A DNA stretch of 64,000 nt from Acanthococcus lagerstroemiae (taxonomy: Eukaryota > Arthropoda > Insecta > Hemiptera > Eriococcidae): positions 11,580,467 through 11,644,466 of the forward strand of contig CM063107.1 in assembly GCA_031841125.1 (NCBI GenBank), read 5' to 3'. This document shows, piece by piece, positions 21,162 through 33,300 of this stretch; within the stretch, counting starts at the first letter, position 1, and every line of letters begins with the position of its first letter. Made by a program: the position numbers and the translations under genes. Below the pieces are notes generated by a model. It ran no database searches and was not told where the DNA came from. It saw only the letters and a list, made by a program, of their open reading frames with translations.

Positions 21162-22799
21162 TTTGAAACTTTTTATAATTTAATTTTTCGTTTTTCAACA
21201 TCAACTTGATAGATACGACTATAACTTGATAAAATTCAAAACTGAATCGAAAAGAAAATCCTACGAGATCTACTTTATATTTGCTGAGATGTTTTCTCGA
21301 TGACATATAATCATCATCAATTTTATATTTGCAGTCGAGGGAGATGAGAGTTCAACTATTTTCTTAAGACAAACAGAGTGTAATTTATCCAACATGAAAA
21401 CATATTCGGAGTAAAATCCCAACCTGCGTGCATTTGTACAAATGGAATGAAAATGGCGTATCCCATACCCTCAAATATTTACTCAACGTAAATATTGTCG
21501 CTGAGGATTCGATGGGAAGTACAACAAATATAATATTTTATAAAATTATGATTTACGCAAAAATACAAACAGTCACAGTAAAAAACAACTTGACAGGCAT
21601 GCATGCAGATCTTTTTTTTGAGGAGTGCTACGATACCTAAAACTAGGAAAGTTTTTGCATTTTTTAAGCAATACGCCTCAGAAAAACTTCCCTGTGGAGA
21701 GGCTATGTCAATTATTGCTCCCCTAAGGGTGTGGGCATGGAACTTGAGAACAAAGAGTGGAAAAATTACAGTAATAATAAATCAAGAGAAAAGCGAAGAA
21801 AGGGCAATTATCAAAAGATCATTGATCATCAGAACAGGCTCAGTAGGGCGAGGATTAAAAAAATACACGTTTATCAAATTTTTTATGAACACTGCTCTCC
21901 TATAAAAATCATTTTGCACGGAAAATAATACTCTTATTTGAATTATATCTTCACGAACGTCTTCTGGTGACCTCACTTCAGACTCGGATATACGGGGGGG
22001 GGGGAGGCAATAGGCTCCGTCGCCCTTCCCAGCGAAGAATATTGAAATTAGAAACGCTTCACACGTGCTATCGTTTTACAGAGGATTCTAAAAATTCACC
22101 TGTTTCGAGAAACCCCGAACAAATAATGTAAATGTGATACGAAAGTCGTAAATAATTCTACAAAAACGTAGCGAGCTGTAAATAAGTCTACAAGAGCCAT
22201 TCAAAGCCTTAAAAATGAGTCTTTGAAGATCTCAAACGCATCTTAAAGTCTTGAGAAAACTTCAAAATTTATGATCTTGTCTTTAAGAATCCTGATCAAA
22301 TCTAGGAGAGTTCAAAACAGTATTTAGCAAGTCTAGGAGAGTCAACCTGCTCTGAACGAGTTCTGGACAGTTTTAGAGAATCGTAAAAAAGTTTACAAGA
22401 GTCTTAAAGAGCACCTTCTTATTTCAAGTACGTACGGAAGAATTTTTATTAGTTTTGACCAAGTTTTGAAGAGTCGTAAGAAGTCCTAAATCTTGATCAG
22501 TCAGTGCATTTCAAAAAAGAGGATAGTCAGTGAACTTTAAAAAAGAACCTTAAGATGTCTTGATCAGGTCTAGGAGAGATTACTAAATGAGTATAGAAAT
22601 TCTAATTGGTTTCAAGGAAAGCTTTTCAAAGAAGGCAGTAGCAGGAAGGTTTCGAAAAAGGGTTGGTCAGATCTCGAAAATCTATAATCGAGCCTAAAAT
22701 AGTTATTCAGGGTACCACAAACCATTTTCTAACGGTGATGACAAATTCTAAATAGGGGAAAGGCTCATTATGGTCTGGGGGCGCCGTTAACTGCGCAAC
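21162..22799. other. Upstream intergenic region of gene D with a degenerate repeat
   Basis: No gene seen. A G run occurs at 21995-22005. From about 22140 to 22690 the sequence is a loose repeat of GTCTTGA/GAGTCTA motifs (see separate entry). Confidence 0.4.
22140..22690. repeat. Degenerate GAGTCTTGAA-type array
   Basis: Motifs such as GAGTCTTTGAAGA, AGTCTTGAGA, TCTAGGAGAGTC and GAGTCTTAAAGAG recur every 10-40 bases with heavy divergence. The same style of repeat fills 59880-61125, with shorter patches at 1895-1990 and 31300-31430. Confidence 0.6.
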
Positions 22800-24063
22800 G
22801 GATTTTCTTGGCCTGGTGACGCTGTAAACATTTTTGAACGATTTTGCCAGATCCGTATTTCGAAGACGCATCTTTTGAGGCATCAATCGTCATGCCCTAA
22901 GGAGGGGAGAGTGCGGGGCCGTTGAAAAAAGCGTCGAGGCCGCAGCCAAGGACGTCATTAGGACAGTGGTAGCGGCCTGCGATAGCGCAATGCCCCCCAT
23001 CGGTTCGCCGCGTGTGCGACCCCCCCCCCCCAATGTACTGGTGGACCGACGAGATTGCCGAACTGCGGAAAGAGAGTAATCGCTTCCGTCGTCGCTATCA
23101 GCGGACGGAACGAGATGACGGATGAGCGTGAGAAGCCTCGCAGCAGTACCAGCAGGCTCGTCGTACGCTCAAGGCAGCCATACGACAGAGTAGGAAAGCA
23201 GCTTGAGAGGAACCACGACAGGAAGCGGACAACGATCCCTTCGGCAAGCCGTACTGAGTGGTGAGGAAGAAAGCTGGGGGGCCGTCGGTGACGAGCCGTA
23301 TGGAGCCAGGAGTGTTGCAGCAGGTCGTGGAGGAACGGTTCCCACAGCGCTCAACACTACCGGTATCGTCTGGCGGGGTTACGGAGAAGTTCTGTCTACT
23401 GAGCACCAGAGAAGTGGACAGCGCTATCGATCGGATCCAGACGAAAAAGAGGAAGGCGCAGCCCGGGACATGATCCCGAACGTCGTGTGGGAGGCAGTTC
23501 ATCGAGCGGATCCGTCCCTTCTGATCAACGTGTTCAACCGAGCGTTGCAGGAGGGGACATTTCTGAGCCGATGGAAGATGGCGCGGTTGGCCCTCATCAA
23601 GAAGCCAGGGAAACCAGCCGCACAGCGCTGTTCTCGTACCGCCTATCTGCTTGCTCGACACCGTAGGCAAAGTGTTCGAGAGGACAGGTTGTAGGCACAC
23701 CTCGAGAGCCGGAGGACGATATCGACCAGCCGATACGGCTTCAGAACCGGTCGTTCGACCGCGAACGCCGCACTCAAGCTGAATCTGTGCGGCAGTCAGT
23801 CTAGACATCCGGAACGCCTTCAACTCGATACCGTACACGCTTATAGTGGAGGCGTTGGAGTCGGCACGGGTGCTGGGCTACCTCGTACCGATCATTCGGA
23901 ACTACTTCAGTGGACGCCGAATAGAGATGGAATCGGCGGCTGGACCAGTCACGCGGGAGATGACGTGCGGCGTTCCTCAGGGATCGGTCCTTGGACCTAC
24001 CTTGTGGAACATCGCCTTCAACGGACTACTGCGGCTGGCGCTCCCACCAGGCCTGAAACTTAA
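22800..24063 (+). mobile_element. Non-LTR retrotransposon (R1/Jockey-type) fragment, copy 2
   Basis: Same family as the copy at 1-960. Plus-strand order: EKSVEAAAKDVIRTVVAACD, WTDEIAELRKESNRFRRRYQ, DMIPNVVWEAVHRADPSLLI, RWKMARLALIKKPGKP, DIRNAFNSIPYT, then CGVPQGSVLGPTLWNIAFNG and PPGLKLKG. It ends just before where YADD should come. Frames shift around 23120, 23240, 23470, 23620 and 23790, so it is long dead. GC content is far above the flanks. Confidence 0.85.
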
Positions 24064-24300
24064 GGGCTAATTTGCCATTAGCGAAAAAATTGAACGGGTG
24101 TCCAAATAGAAGTTTTCTAGGTCGCTGATATGTTTGGTCTCTAAGCTCCAAAATGCAATTTCATTTTCCATCTGTGGACTTCAAATTCAACGTCTCTCTC
24201 AAAAGGCCAGTTTGACATTAACGAAATGACTGAACGGTGTATCCAAACTGAAGTTTTCTGGGTCGTTGAGTTCAAAAATTCTATCGAAACTCAAAACGAA
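24064..24300. repeat. Two-unit direct repeat of about 130 bp
   Basis: The block TTTGCCATTAGCGAAAAAAT to TAGGTCGCTGA at 24070-24130 recurs as TTTGACATTAACGAAATGAC to TGGGTCGTTGA at 24209-24268. It abuts the LINE fragment on its left. Confidence 0.6.
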
Positions 24301-24875
24301 AAATCTGAAACTTTCAAATAGATCAATTTGTTTTTGCTGAGTACATAATTTGAATATGGAGTTCCGGGATCACCGACTTCGGAATTTATTTTAATTTTCC
24401 ATCTGACCCCGATTTTTGTCCCCAATCTACATTTGACCTTTTCAAATGGACTAAATTGGTCCAATTCAGATAATCGAACGCAATATTGGCAGAGCATGCG
24501 TTAACGACATATCAGTAAAATTCTTGATCCGACCCCTATTTGAGCTAAAGTACTGCCTAGTCACACTTTATACAATCTTTATTAATGGATAAGTGCGAAT
24601 CAACAAGTTTATCGCAAATAATGATGATGAACCACAAAATTAAATTTTGCTGAATCAAGGGAAATTGTTTGATGTAAAATTTGTATAACTACAGTTTGAG
24701 ATTATTAATTTTCACAATAAGGAAACCCGAAGTGTGAAAAATTAAACCGAATAACTTGCCACAGAACACTAATTTTTCAGTAAATTCCAATTTCAAAGCA
24801 AATTTGTTTAACCTCTAGGTTTATAGAAACTAGTGTCTTCGTGAACATTTTAAATCCCAATGAATAATAATAATA

Positions 24876-25459
24876 CAGTAAAACCTCTCATTAAATCGAA
24901 CCTCGTTAATAGGAAAACCCCTGTAGCACGAAGTAAAACGCTTGTCCCTTGGGGAAACCTCTAACATTTGAAAAAATACATTGTTTTTGACACCCTCAGT
25001 AATACAAAGAAATAACACGTGGAAACCTCTCTAAACTTCGAACGTGTTGATATTAGAACCTCGCCATTGTGAAGGTTGCATGAGAAACCCTTTACAATTC
25101 GAACGTTTTCCTATTAAATCTTAGTTTGCACGAGGAAATGAAAAATTTATCGTCTTTTATGAACATATTTAGACACAATTTGAAACATGATGACTTTTTC
25201 AAGCGTTTCATGAAGTTGAAAAATGTGTTGATCGGGCAATTTTCGAATGTATTAAACAAACCAAAATAACTGATTTCTTTAAAAAATAAGCAGTACTGAA
25301 TTACGTATACATTACACTGTACAAAAATAGAAAACACCTCGATAAAACGAATTTTTTTTCTATTCACCTCGGATATTCGAACTCTCTCTACTTCGAAACT
25401 CTCCCTAAATCGAAAAGTTTGCCATTCCCCGTCAGTTTCGTATTAGCGAGGTTTTACTG
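24876..25459. mobile_element. pogo/Tigger-like non-autonomous element
   Basis: The ends are CAGTAAAACCTCTC and GAGGTTTTACTG, flanked by TA at 24874-24875 and 25460-25461. This terminus is the usual one for pogo-group elements. The interior carries repeated CCTCG/TTCGAA motifs from the subterminal regions but no transposase. Confidence 0.8.
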
Positions 25460-25614
25460 TAATATAAAATGAAATGGAATGTAAATTCTTTATTGCTGTG
25501 ATCTGAATTTATGCATTAATGGTCAGATAATAATTGTAAAACGAACACAAATCTAATTATTATAATCCATAATCCAAAAACCACCGAAAATTAAAATTGA
25601 ACTACTGATTAGGT

Positions 25615-25820
25615 GATAAAAACACATCTGATAAATTTCTTTCCGGATGAGCCGGAGTATTCCGGAGCAGTCTGCTCCGAGAGTTTCCTCCGGAAAAATA
25701 ATCAGTCGGATGATCCGACCTAGGAATTCTTCCGGAACAATCGGCGGAGTTCGGAAATTTCCGACAGCGGTCGGAGCAAAACTTTTTCCTTTTCCGGCTT
25801 GCTCCGAAGCTCTGCCTAGT
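25615..25820. repeat. TCCGGA/GCTCCGA-rich palindromic patch
   Basis: Many short inverted motifs (GGAGCAGTCTGCTCC at about 25663, TTCCGGA repeated) in an otherwise AT-rich area. It could be a small element, but no clear ends were found. Confidence 0.4.
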
Positions 25821-25935
25821 AGAAACTTCCTTGATCAGGCTAATGACTAATGACGTCACTGCTACGTGACATGGCGGATCAGAACGGGACCTGCATAGAA
25901 GTGTCGTACGGAGTCCCCTGATAACGGCCCACGGG

Positions 25936-26735
25936 TAGGGATGGGCAGGTGAAAAGTTGAAAAGTGATGAGTTGTTGAAAAGTAGTGAAACGTTTCACAA
26001 GGAACTTTTCCAAGGACTTTTCACTACTTTTCATCTTGGATTGAAATTACCTATCTGTAACTGTGGTTAGCAGGGATGGCAAACGAAACGAAACGAAATA
26101 ACGAAACAACGAAATAACGATTGATTTTTGTCTAAAATATTGAAACGAAATAACGAAACGAAAAAAAACAGTTTCGTTTGCCATCCCTAGTTTTCTGATT
26201 TGTGATTTTTAGGATCGGCTACTTGTAGCCAAGCCTATTGCAACCACTTTCTAGGGTCGAGTACTAGTAGCCGAGCCTACTGTAATCGAAATTTCATTTC
26301 TTTTCCCGGGTGAGTTGAGTCAGGGTGAGTTCAGTAAATAGCAGGGATGGCAAACAAAAGAAACGAAATAACGATTGATTTTTGTCAAAAATATTGAAAC
26401 GAAATAACGAAACTAAAAAAAAATGGTTCCGTTTGCCATCCCTGGTGGTTAGTCATTAGTAATTTAGTATTACCTTAGGTACCTAGTACTATATATTACC
26501 TACGTTAATAAAAATTCTTATAAAACGGTCTTTAAATGTTGTAAATCTCTCGAATGGCAGCCAATATAGGTGTTTTATACATCAATGGAATCGCGTCAGT
26601 AAAACGATTGTAATGATACCCCAGAAGATGAACTTTTCACACTTTTCACACTTTTCATCACTTTTCACAACTTTTCACAACTTTTCATACGTTTTATTTC
26701 ACAAAATTACTTTTCATGAAAAGTGCCCATCCCTA
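25936..26735. mobile_element. Second-level hAT element (800 bp) with 8-bp TSD
   Basis: The ends are TAGGGATGGGCAGGTGAAAAG and CTTTTCATGAAAAGTGCCCATCCCTA. The duplication is CCCACGGG at 25928-25935 and 26736-26743. Subterminal ACTTTTCA repeats fill both sides. It contains the paired elements at 26071-26444. Confidence 0.88.
26071..26444. mobile_element. Composite of two hAT MITEs sharing one outer TSD
   Basis: Two copies of a roughly 100-120 bp MITE (26071-26189 and 26342-26444), each with CAGGGATGGCAAAC and GTTTGCCATCCCT ends and ACGAAAT repeats. The outer flanks carry the same 8-bp GTGGTTAG (26063-26070 and 26445-26452). The inner flanks do not match each other, so the 152 bp between them moved with the pair or the structure arose by recombination. 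Confidence 0.8.
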
Positions 26736-27607
26736 CCCACGGGGCAGTGTTCGGACGTTCCCGGGAATTCAATTTTGGACCGGGAATTCCCAGCTATTTT
26801 TTGGGAACGGGAATCTCATCGGGAATTCCCGGCGGATTTGTATTCTACGTTCTTTTCTTATCATTATGAGTCGAGTCCCACTCTTTTTCATATGGTAGAA
26901 CAAGGGTAGAACTTGTCATGCAACCCTTTCATTGTAGCTCACGAATTCAGCACTGCACGCAGTGTTAAGTGTTAACGGATCGGGAATTCGGGAATAGTTT
27001 AGAGCCGGGAACGGGAATGCCAATTTCCGGGAATTCGTTCCCGGAAATTGGAAACGGGAATTCCCCGTCCGAACACTGCGGCCCACAACGTCTCACTACC
27101 CCTTTAACCCATAGGTGGCGCGGTAGGAAAAGTTTTTGTGTGTGTTCCAGTGACCCATTTTCCCTGTGCTACTACAAAAAATGAAACGAAGTAGTAATAG
27201 GCTACTTGAGGACACACAGAAAAATTTTTCGTACCGCATCTCCTAAGTATGGGGTGTATGGGATAAGATTTTTATTGGGAATTTAACACTCCACTTGGAG
27301 CGCTAGTAGTAGCATGTTTTGAAAATCTCATTATGTGATCATGGTTATCAGGTCGCATTAATTCCATAATGAGACTGAAAGTTTTCTAGCCTTCTGATCT
27401 ATTATTTTGTGGTTTTTTATACATAATATGAACATCATTTATTTAAAACATGTTTTGCAACAAATTCGACGTGCTTATGCCTGACATAGTTAATTATTTT
27501 AACAATGTAAAGAGGCCATTTATAGAAGGGAAGAAGGTGCTTAATGCCACACACCTGTCGAATTTAAATGAAGAATTTGTAATATTATCTTCTGCATTAA
27601 GTTCAAG

Positions 27608-27783
27608 GAGGGCTGTACTGACGGGAAGAGAGGGTTCAACCCCCCCCCACCCTCATGGGCCAAATTTTCTTCATATACATGTGGGCAATTGGATAAATTT
27701 GGGTTATTTGTAACCCCTCTCCACCAAGAAAAAAATTCATCTAAACGCAAAACCCCCTTACTTAAATCTTGGGTACGGCTCTG
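27608..27783 (-). mobile_element. Small hAT MITE, family member 1
   Basis: Inverted ends GAGGGCTGTAC and GTACGGCTCTG, flanked by AGTTCAAG (27600-27607) and AGTTCAGG (27784-27791), one mismatch. Inside, TTAAGTAAGGGGG and ACCCAAATTTATCCAATTG (minus-strand reading) match the element at 48866-49089 on the plus strand. Confidence 0.75.
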
Positions 27784-30200
27784 AGTTCAGGGTTTAATCC
27801 TCCTTCATTGATTTTCTTTATTTTTACTATCGAGCCTTGGAGCTACACTCTCGGGCTATAGGCTCGAGAAAGGTTCATTACCTACTGCAGTTAAAATAGT
27901 CACCGAAAGGAAAGTGACTGGCAGATTCACTCAGTCGTCGGCTACAAGTGGCAAGCCTCACGACTTGAGTGTCATCACAAATAAAACTTTCGAAAATGAA
28001 GAGATCCAAATAACTGGGCACTGTTCCTGCAGAGGAAGGGTAGGGGTGAAGTGTAAACATAATTGCGCGCTACTTATGTATTTAGAAAGGTAATTATTTT
28101 GTAAAAGCCAACCACAAATTTTTTATCCACATTCAGTTTTTTCGTTATGGATAAGACAAGTAGGAAATCGGTAAAATCACAAATTGGCGTTGTGGTCTAT
28201 CTTCAGAGTGCAGTATTGATACAAAAGGTCACCGATAAATTGTGATACATATGGTTACCATGGGGAGGGATCACAATACAACTAGAGTACGCTGCAAAAT
28301 CACCTGTGCGGGTGAAAATAAATGACTGATCATGTGTTCTTTTAAATAGAAAAACTGCTACCTTAAAAAGAGGGTAAGAAAACGAATAGAAATTATTCTA
28401 CCAGCAGAACTGATTATAATTCAAATTTTTGGTGATGATAGGTACAGTTAAATTTAGGACAAATTTTCTTTGAAAGTAAATTTCTAATCGACTTAATGAT
28501 GGTTGAAGTTTTTACGGTAAATCATACCTCATTACCTAAAAAAATATATGTATACAGGGCGGCCAACACTTGAAACTGTAAGTTTGCATCCTAATAGGGC
28601 TTTTTCAGTACTCCATATTGCATACTTATTCGCCTGTCCTGTTATCAAGTTAGTAGTGTATGATAACAGAATTTGATTTGCGAAGGGCCCGATACTTAAG
28701 AACGTCGGAGAACAGAATTTTTTGAGAAAGTTAGAATTTTTTCGGCAACGCAAACGTTGCTGAATTGCGTTGCCGAAAGTGTAAGCCGAAAATTGAGCAT
28801 CGATGACCATATATAAGACCATGAGGAATGATCGAAAAATGAAAATTTTGAATTATACAGAGAACAGAGAAGACAGACCAGGTATCATAAAAGGTACGAC
28901 ACGAAAAACGAAACCGAAAACTCACATGAAAATGTAGGTCAATATTGAATGAGAGTCCCCAATTGATACACAAGGCGCATCTAGAGTTCGATGTAGAATG
29001 TATTCAAAAAATATAAAAATCAGTTTTCATGATTTCTCAGTAACGCGAACAGCTCCGTAGAGAGAAAAAGAAGGTCTGGAGGAATTTCCACGGCCCGTCT
29101 CCTTCCAGTTCATTTTGTTCTTTTGTCGAATAGGAAAAAATATAAGCTGTGATAAGAGGTTTCTCTCATGGTGTAAGGAGTGATTGTTGATTTGATGTAC
29201 AGTATGATGTAGCATAAGCGGTGAAATTCAGGCCTTATAGAAATATCAGGCCCCCCTGAAAGTCCTGGCTTAGAGTATTTCCCCCTTTCTACCCCCTTCC
29301 CCCTCTCGTCAGGGTTGAACGCGAATCGATTTTTAAAGCATAGGTTCCTAGCTCTCACTCTAATGGCTTCTCCAGGGGCTGAGAACCTACTTTCGAATTA
29401 AGGAAGAGTCTTTTTGAGTGAAAACATCGAGTACAGACAAACAGGGCATCCGATTAGACGAATTATTATTTTAAGGAAATCAATCATTAGAGAACATTTT
29501 CAAGTCTGTATGGTGTTATTTGTGTTTTGAAATTTCCAATATTTGGCTATTCATGTTGTTAATTTTGCATCACACTTTCATGAATTATTGTATCTACGGC
29601 CGATTAAGCAGCCTGTAGCGCTAGAGTGCAATTGGGTTTGATTCCCCTGAGCTGACAGTTCGCCCTGGAAGTGAAAAGTTTTTTTTTTCTCGTTCACTGA
29701 AATTAGGAAGTTCAAATTGTTATTTTACCTCAAGTTGCCACCTGGACTCTGAGCTGTCTTCTGAAAAAACAGTCATGCTACGGGGGATACAATTTACATA
29801 AGTTTGTTTACATGGTACTTCATATTTACTATACTGATAGCTAGGAGTATGTATGTTCATTGAACACTTGTATTTGCTTAAATTGAAAGCACAATGATGC
29901 AAGAAAGCATGCCGGGAAAAATGATATAAGGCACATTGCTACATATGTATTTTACGAAACTACAAGAAGACATCAGTCTTATGCTATGACGCATTTCACT
30001 GTATTTACTTTTGGGTACAGATCCTCAATATTTCTTCATTAGCCTTGGCTGACAGAGATTAATAAATTTCACTTATTTATGATACTAGAAAGACTGATGA
30101 TTTGTTATTTCTGTTCGGTGTAAGTTCACAAGGAACATGAGTCATACGCACAGGTGTATCATGAATGTAAATAAATCGAATCGTATAAAATGCTTAGAAA
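27784..30200. other. Intergenic region upstream of gene A
   Basis: No gene seen. A TACAGGGCGGCC motif at 28554 resembles a mariner-type end but has no partner. The frames at 28532-28973 and 29027-29358 (minus) overlap each other in shifted frames and show no splice structure. Confidence 0.35.
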
Positions 30201-30220
30201 AGTAGTCCCGCAGAAAATCT

Positions 30221-30228
30221 TATAAAAG
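30221..30228 (+). promoter_or_regulatory. Putative TATA box of gene A
   Basis: TATAAAAG lies 113 bp before the gene A start codon, which would give a leader of roughly 80 nt. A second TATAAAA is at 30184-30190. Confidence 0.4.
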
Positions 30229-30333
30229 ACACAGCGTCATATAATTTTGAAAAAAAAAGCGTTTGCACCAAAAATACTCTACAGACTGTACGTGATTACT
30301 CAGATTTTAAAACCTCTAGTGAATTGATGAAAA

Positions 30334-30391
30334 ATGAAGAGTATTAAGATGGGAGCATTTATAGTATTGGCGTTTTCAGTTTTTTTGACAG
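30334..30391 (+). CDS. Gene A exon 1: signal peptide
   Basis: ATG at 30334, 19 codons plus one base, GTAAGA donor. Two lysines are followed by GAFIVLAFSVFLT. An in-frame TGA lies five codons upstream, so this is the natural start. Confidence 0.82.
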
Positions 30392-33300
30392 GTAAGAATG
30401 TATTACTCGTAGCTTGGCCATTATTTTGAGACTTTTTATAATTGGGGAGACTATTTCCTCGGGTTTTTTCTTCGCCAAAACTACTATAAGCTTTTCTCAG
30501 TTTTCATAAACAATATTAATCCGTGAGAAATGAGGACATTTTGGAAAATAATCTTGCAATAAGACTGTGATTTTTTTGGAAACCTTCAAATAATTTGAAA
30601 ATGGTGAACTGAAATCACTTATATCTTCAATATAACCAGTGGCCTCAGATCGATTTTCAGCCGTTACTTATCGTTATCCAAGATGGCCTTGTTTTTGTAT
30701 CTCATTTTTAGCATTAATATACAATGTTTCAAGTTTCTTTTCATATGTGCATTTTAATTCATGTTTTTGAAACAGGACTACAAATTTCAGTCAGAGCAGA
30801 ATTGACCAGGCAGAAGAGTAAGGAATATTTTTCTGTGATCACTAAATTACTTGAAATGTATTTCAATAGCGACTTCACCGCATATATTGTTTGTGTGTAC
30901 TAAACAACTTTTCTTAGTCTGACATTGACGATTCCAATGCCTCCAGCATAGATAGTGAATGTTGACTTTTTATAACCTATCTTGTACTTCATATTAAATA
31001 AAGTTAGAATTTCAGTATTTTAATTCGATTATAATTCTAGAAGATCTTTAAAATTTACTATCACCTATCTTCTTTTTACAGAAGAGCGGAATATACTGGA
31101 ATATTTTAGTACGTATTTTCTAAGTATAGATATTTCGAGCCGGATCTGTTTATTAAGTAACTTAAATATCTAACATAGCATAATAGGTGCTTAGCTACTT
31201 ACCTACTAACAAAATAAAAGAAATTATTACACACAGATATACCCAAAAATCTTCGCAAATATGAAGTTGACAAGCAAATTTTATCGAGTCATTAAAAGAG
31301 ATCAGCAGATTCTTAACGGATTCTTAATCAGTTTTAAGCTACCTACTGAGTGAATCTTTAAATGGCTGGATAAGTCTTAAAAGAGCTTCAGTGAGTTATA
31401 ACGAGTCTTGAAAATAACAGATTGAAAATGAGTTCAAAAATCAATCCACTCGACAAGTAGTTTTGGCTGAATAATTTTGGCATAAATTAAGTTATTGCCA
31501 TAATTCTTATTTATAGTGGGTGTTGGGTTTATTGCAGTGTGTTTGTTCCAAAAAAGAAAAAAATGATGTCGATGCAAATGTTGATGCTTTTGTCAACGTC
31601 GACATTGTTGTACGGGAACCTTTACTGATTATAAGTTCTGGGTTTTTCGGTTTTTATGGGAAATTATTTCACTCTGAATATCATTTGAAGTTATATAATT
31701 TTGCGAGACTGAATCCCTCTGCGATGTCGAGGTCACCAGTCCGCCAAAGTTCATAAATCCAATATAGAGCGATATGAAGTTTTTAAAGCTGATATCGTAC
31801 TTTTTTGTAAAAGCAGTAAAAGAATTTTCGAGAAAAAAATCAATTTTTTTTTACTTTGGCTAGTTTTATTGGTTTTGTGCAGTTGCTTTCATATGGAGTC
31901 ACGCTCCATTTGGAAACTCCTACGTGGAACAACAGCTTGGGTTCGACGCCAATGCGAGGTCACCAGTATGAGATTACTCCCCTCTGTGGTGCCTACTCCT
32001 CGTTTTGATCCCCCAGCCAGCCAGATAGCACACAGAGCGAAAATTTGTCTCTGTTATTGACTTGATTCCGAGCGCGCCGGCCCTATCCCGACCGAGGATT
32101 TGTCAGAACTGGGCACCCGTGAAAGCGAGGGGTGAGGTACCACAAGTTCTGACTCCAGATAAATTCTCATTTAAGCAAATGTTCTAATATACTTTGTATA
32201 TTTAATCGCCTCTGTAGCCTCTCTCAAACTCATAGGTAATGTTGGACACAGCTGTGAATACATATTTATCGTCGATAGGTACGATGTATGTATACAGGGT
32301 GATCAAAAATAGTTGAACTGTTGCAGCTGTGAGCGACCCATTGCAAGTAGCAATGTTTTTCGGTATCATATAAAAGCCTGAACATTTTTCTTCTACGTGA
32401 TATCGTTTTGGACGGTCCAAGTTAATTTGTTCCCAAACTGGGGCACTTTAATCAGGGGTACCTCATAGTGGCTTGGCGAAATAAAAACCAAAAAGTTGAT
32501 AAATCATTATAATAAAACTGTAATCATGTACATTTACATTTAATAGTACATTCCCATCTCCTTCCAAATATTCTCCCTCTTTCTTTATGAACTCCCTGTA
32601 GTGCGTCTGCCACTTAATGAAACACTCAGCGATTCTCAGTGAAATTGACTTGAACGCTAGTAGTAAGAGCGTCACTTGATACCACTCTCTGCTCCGTCCC
32701 AGGGGGTCCTAGAGTCCATTATGGGGTAGTATGTACTATTTGTTAGTAGGCCGATCTGTTTTTGTGTCATATATATTTTTTTCTATACTAGTGTCACTTC
32801 AGTCTCCCCCTCCCCCTCCCAGGGGCATACATAATCAACTGTCCAAATCATGTATTTTTGTATTGTTTTTAGTCTCTTCATTTTCATGTTATATATTTTT
32901 CGATACCAGCATCACTTCATACGAGTCTCAATCCCCCCCCCCTTCCCTTACTAGACCCATACAGTCCACTGCAAAATTATGCGTTCAGTTTTCCTTCATA
33001 CTGCCAACCTATTATATAATAAGCCACCCCTGTGCCATATATCACAGTTCTTTATATTACTTGCTTTTGACTCAAGATTGGAATATGTATCTATAACAAG
33101 CTACATAACTGGGATATGTGTCAAAAGATGAAACAGGTTGTGTATCTTGCTACTATTTGGTTATAAATCATTCAAAAGACAGATGTGTTCACTTCCAGGT
33201 AAAATTATGAATAGGAATCAACTGCACTCTGTATGTACTATGTATAGTTTAGTTACTTTCACTATGGTATCTCAAAATGCACATATTCTTGCAATGGCTT

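Larger units (their letters stand above)
25933..27078. mobile_element. Outer hAT element of a nested set
   Basis: The right end is CCGTCCGAACACTG (to 27078); the matching left end CAGTGTTCGGACG is at 26745. The 8-bp CGGCCCAC lies right of the element (27079-27086) and left of the whole nest (25925-25932). The interior is rich in GGGAATTC and TTCCCGG. A second hAT element has inserted within the first few bases of its left end. Confidence 0.7.

Noticed and set aside
28532..28973. Minus frames resembling a small gene upstream of gene A
   Set aside because: Two frames overlap in different registers without introns, beside a lone mariner-like terminus; probably repeat-derived.
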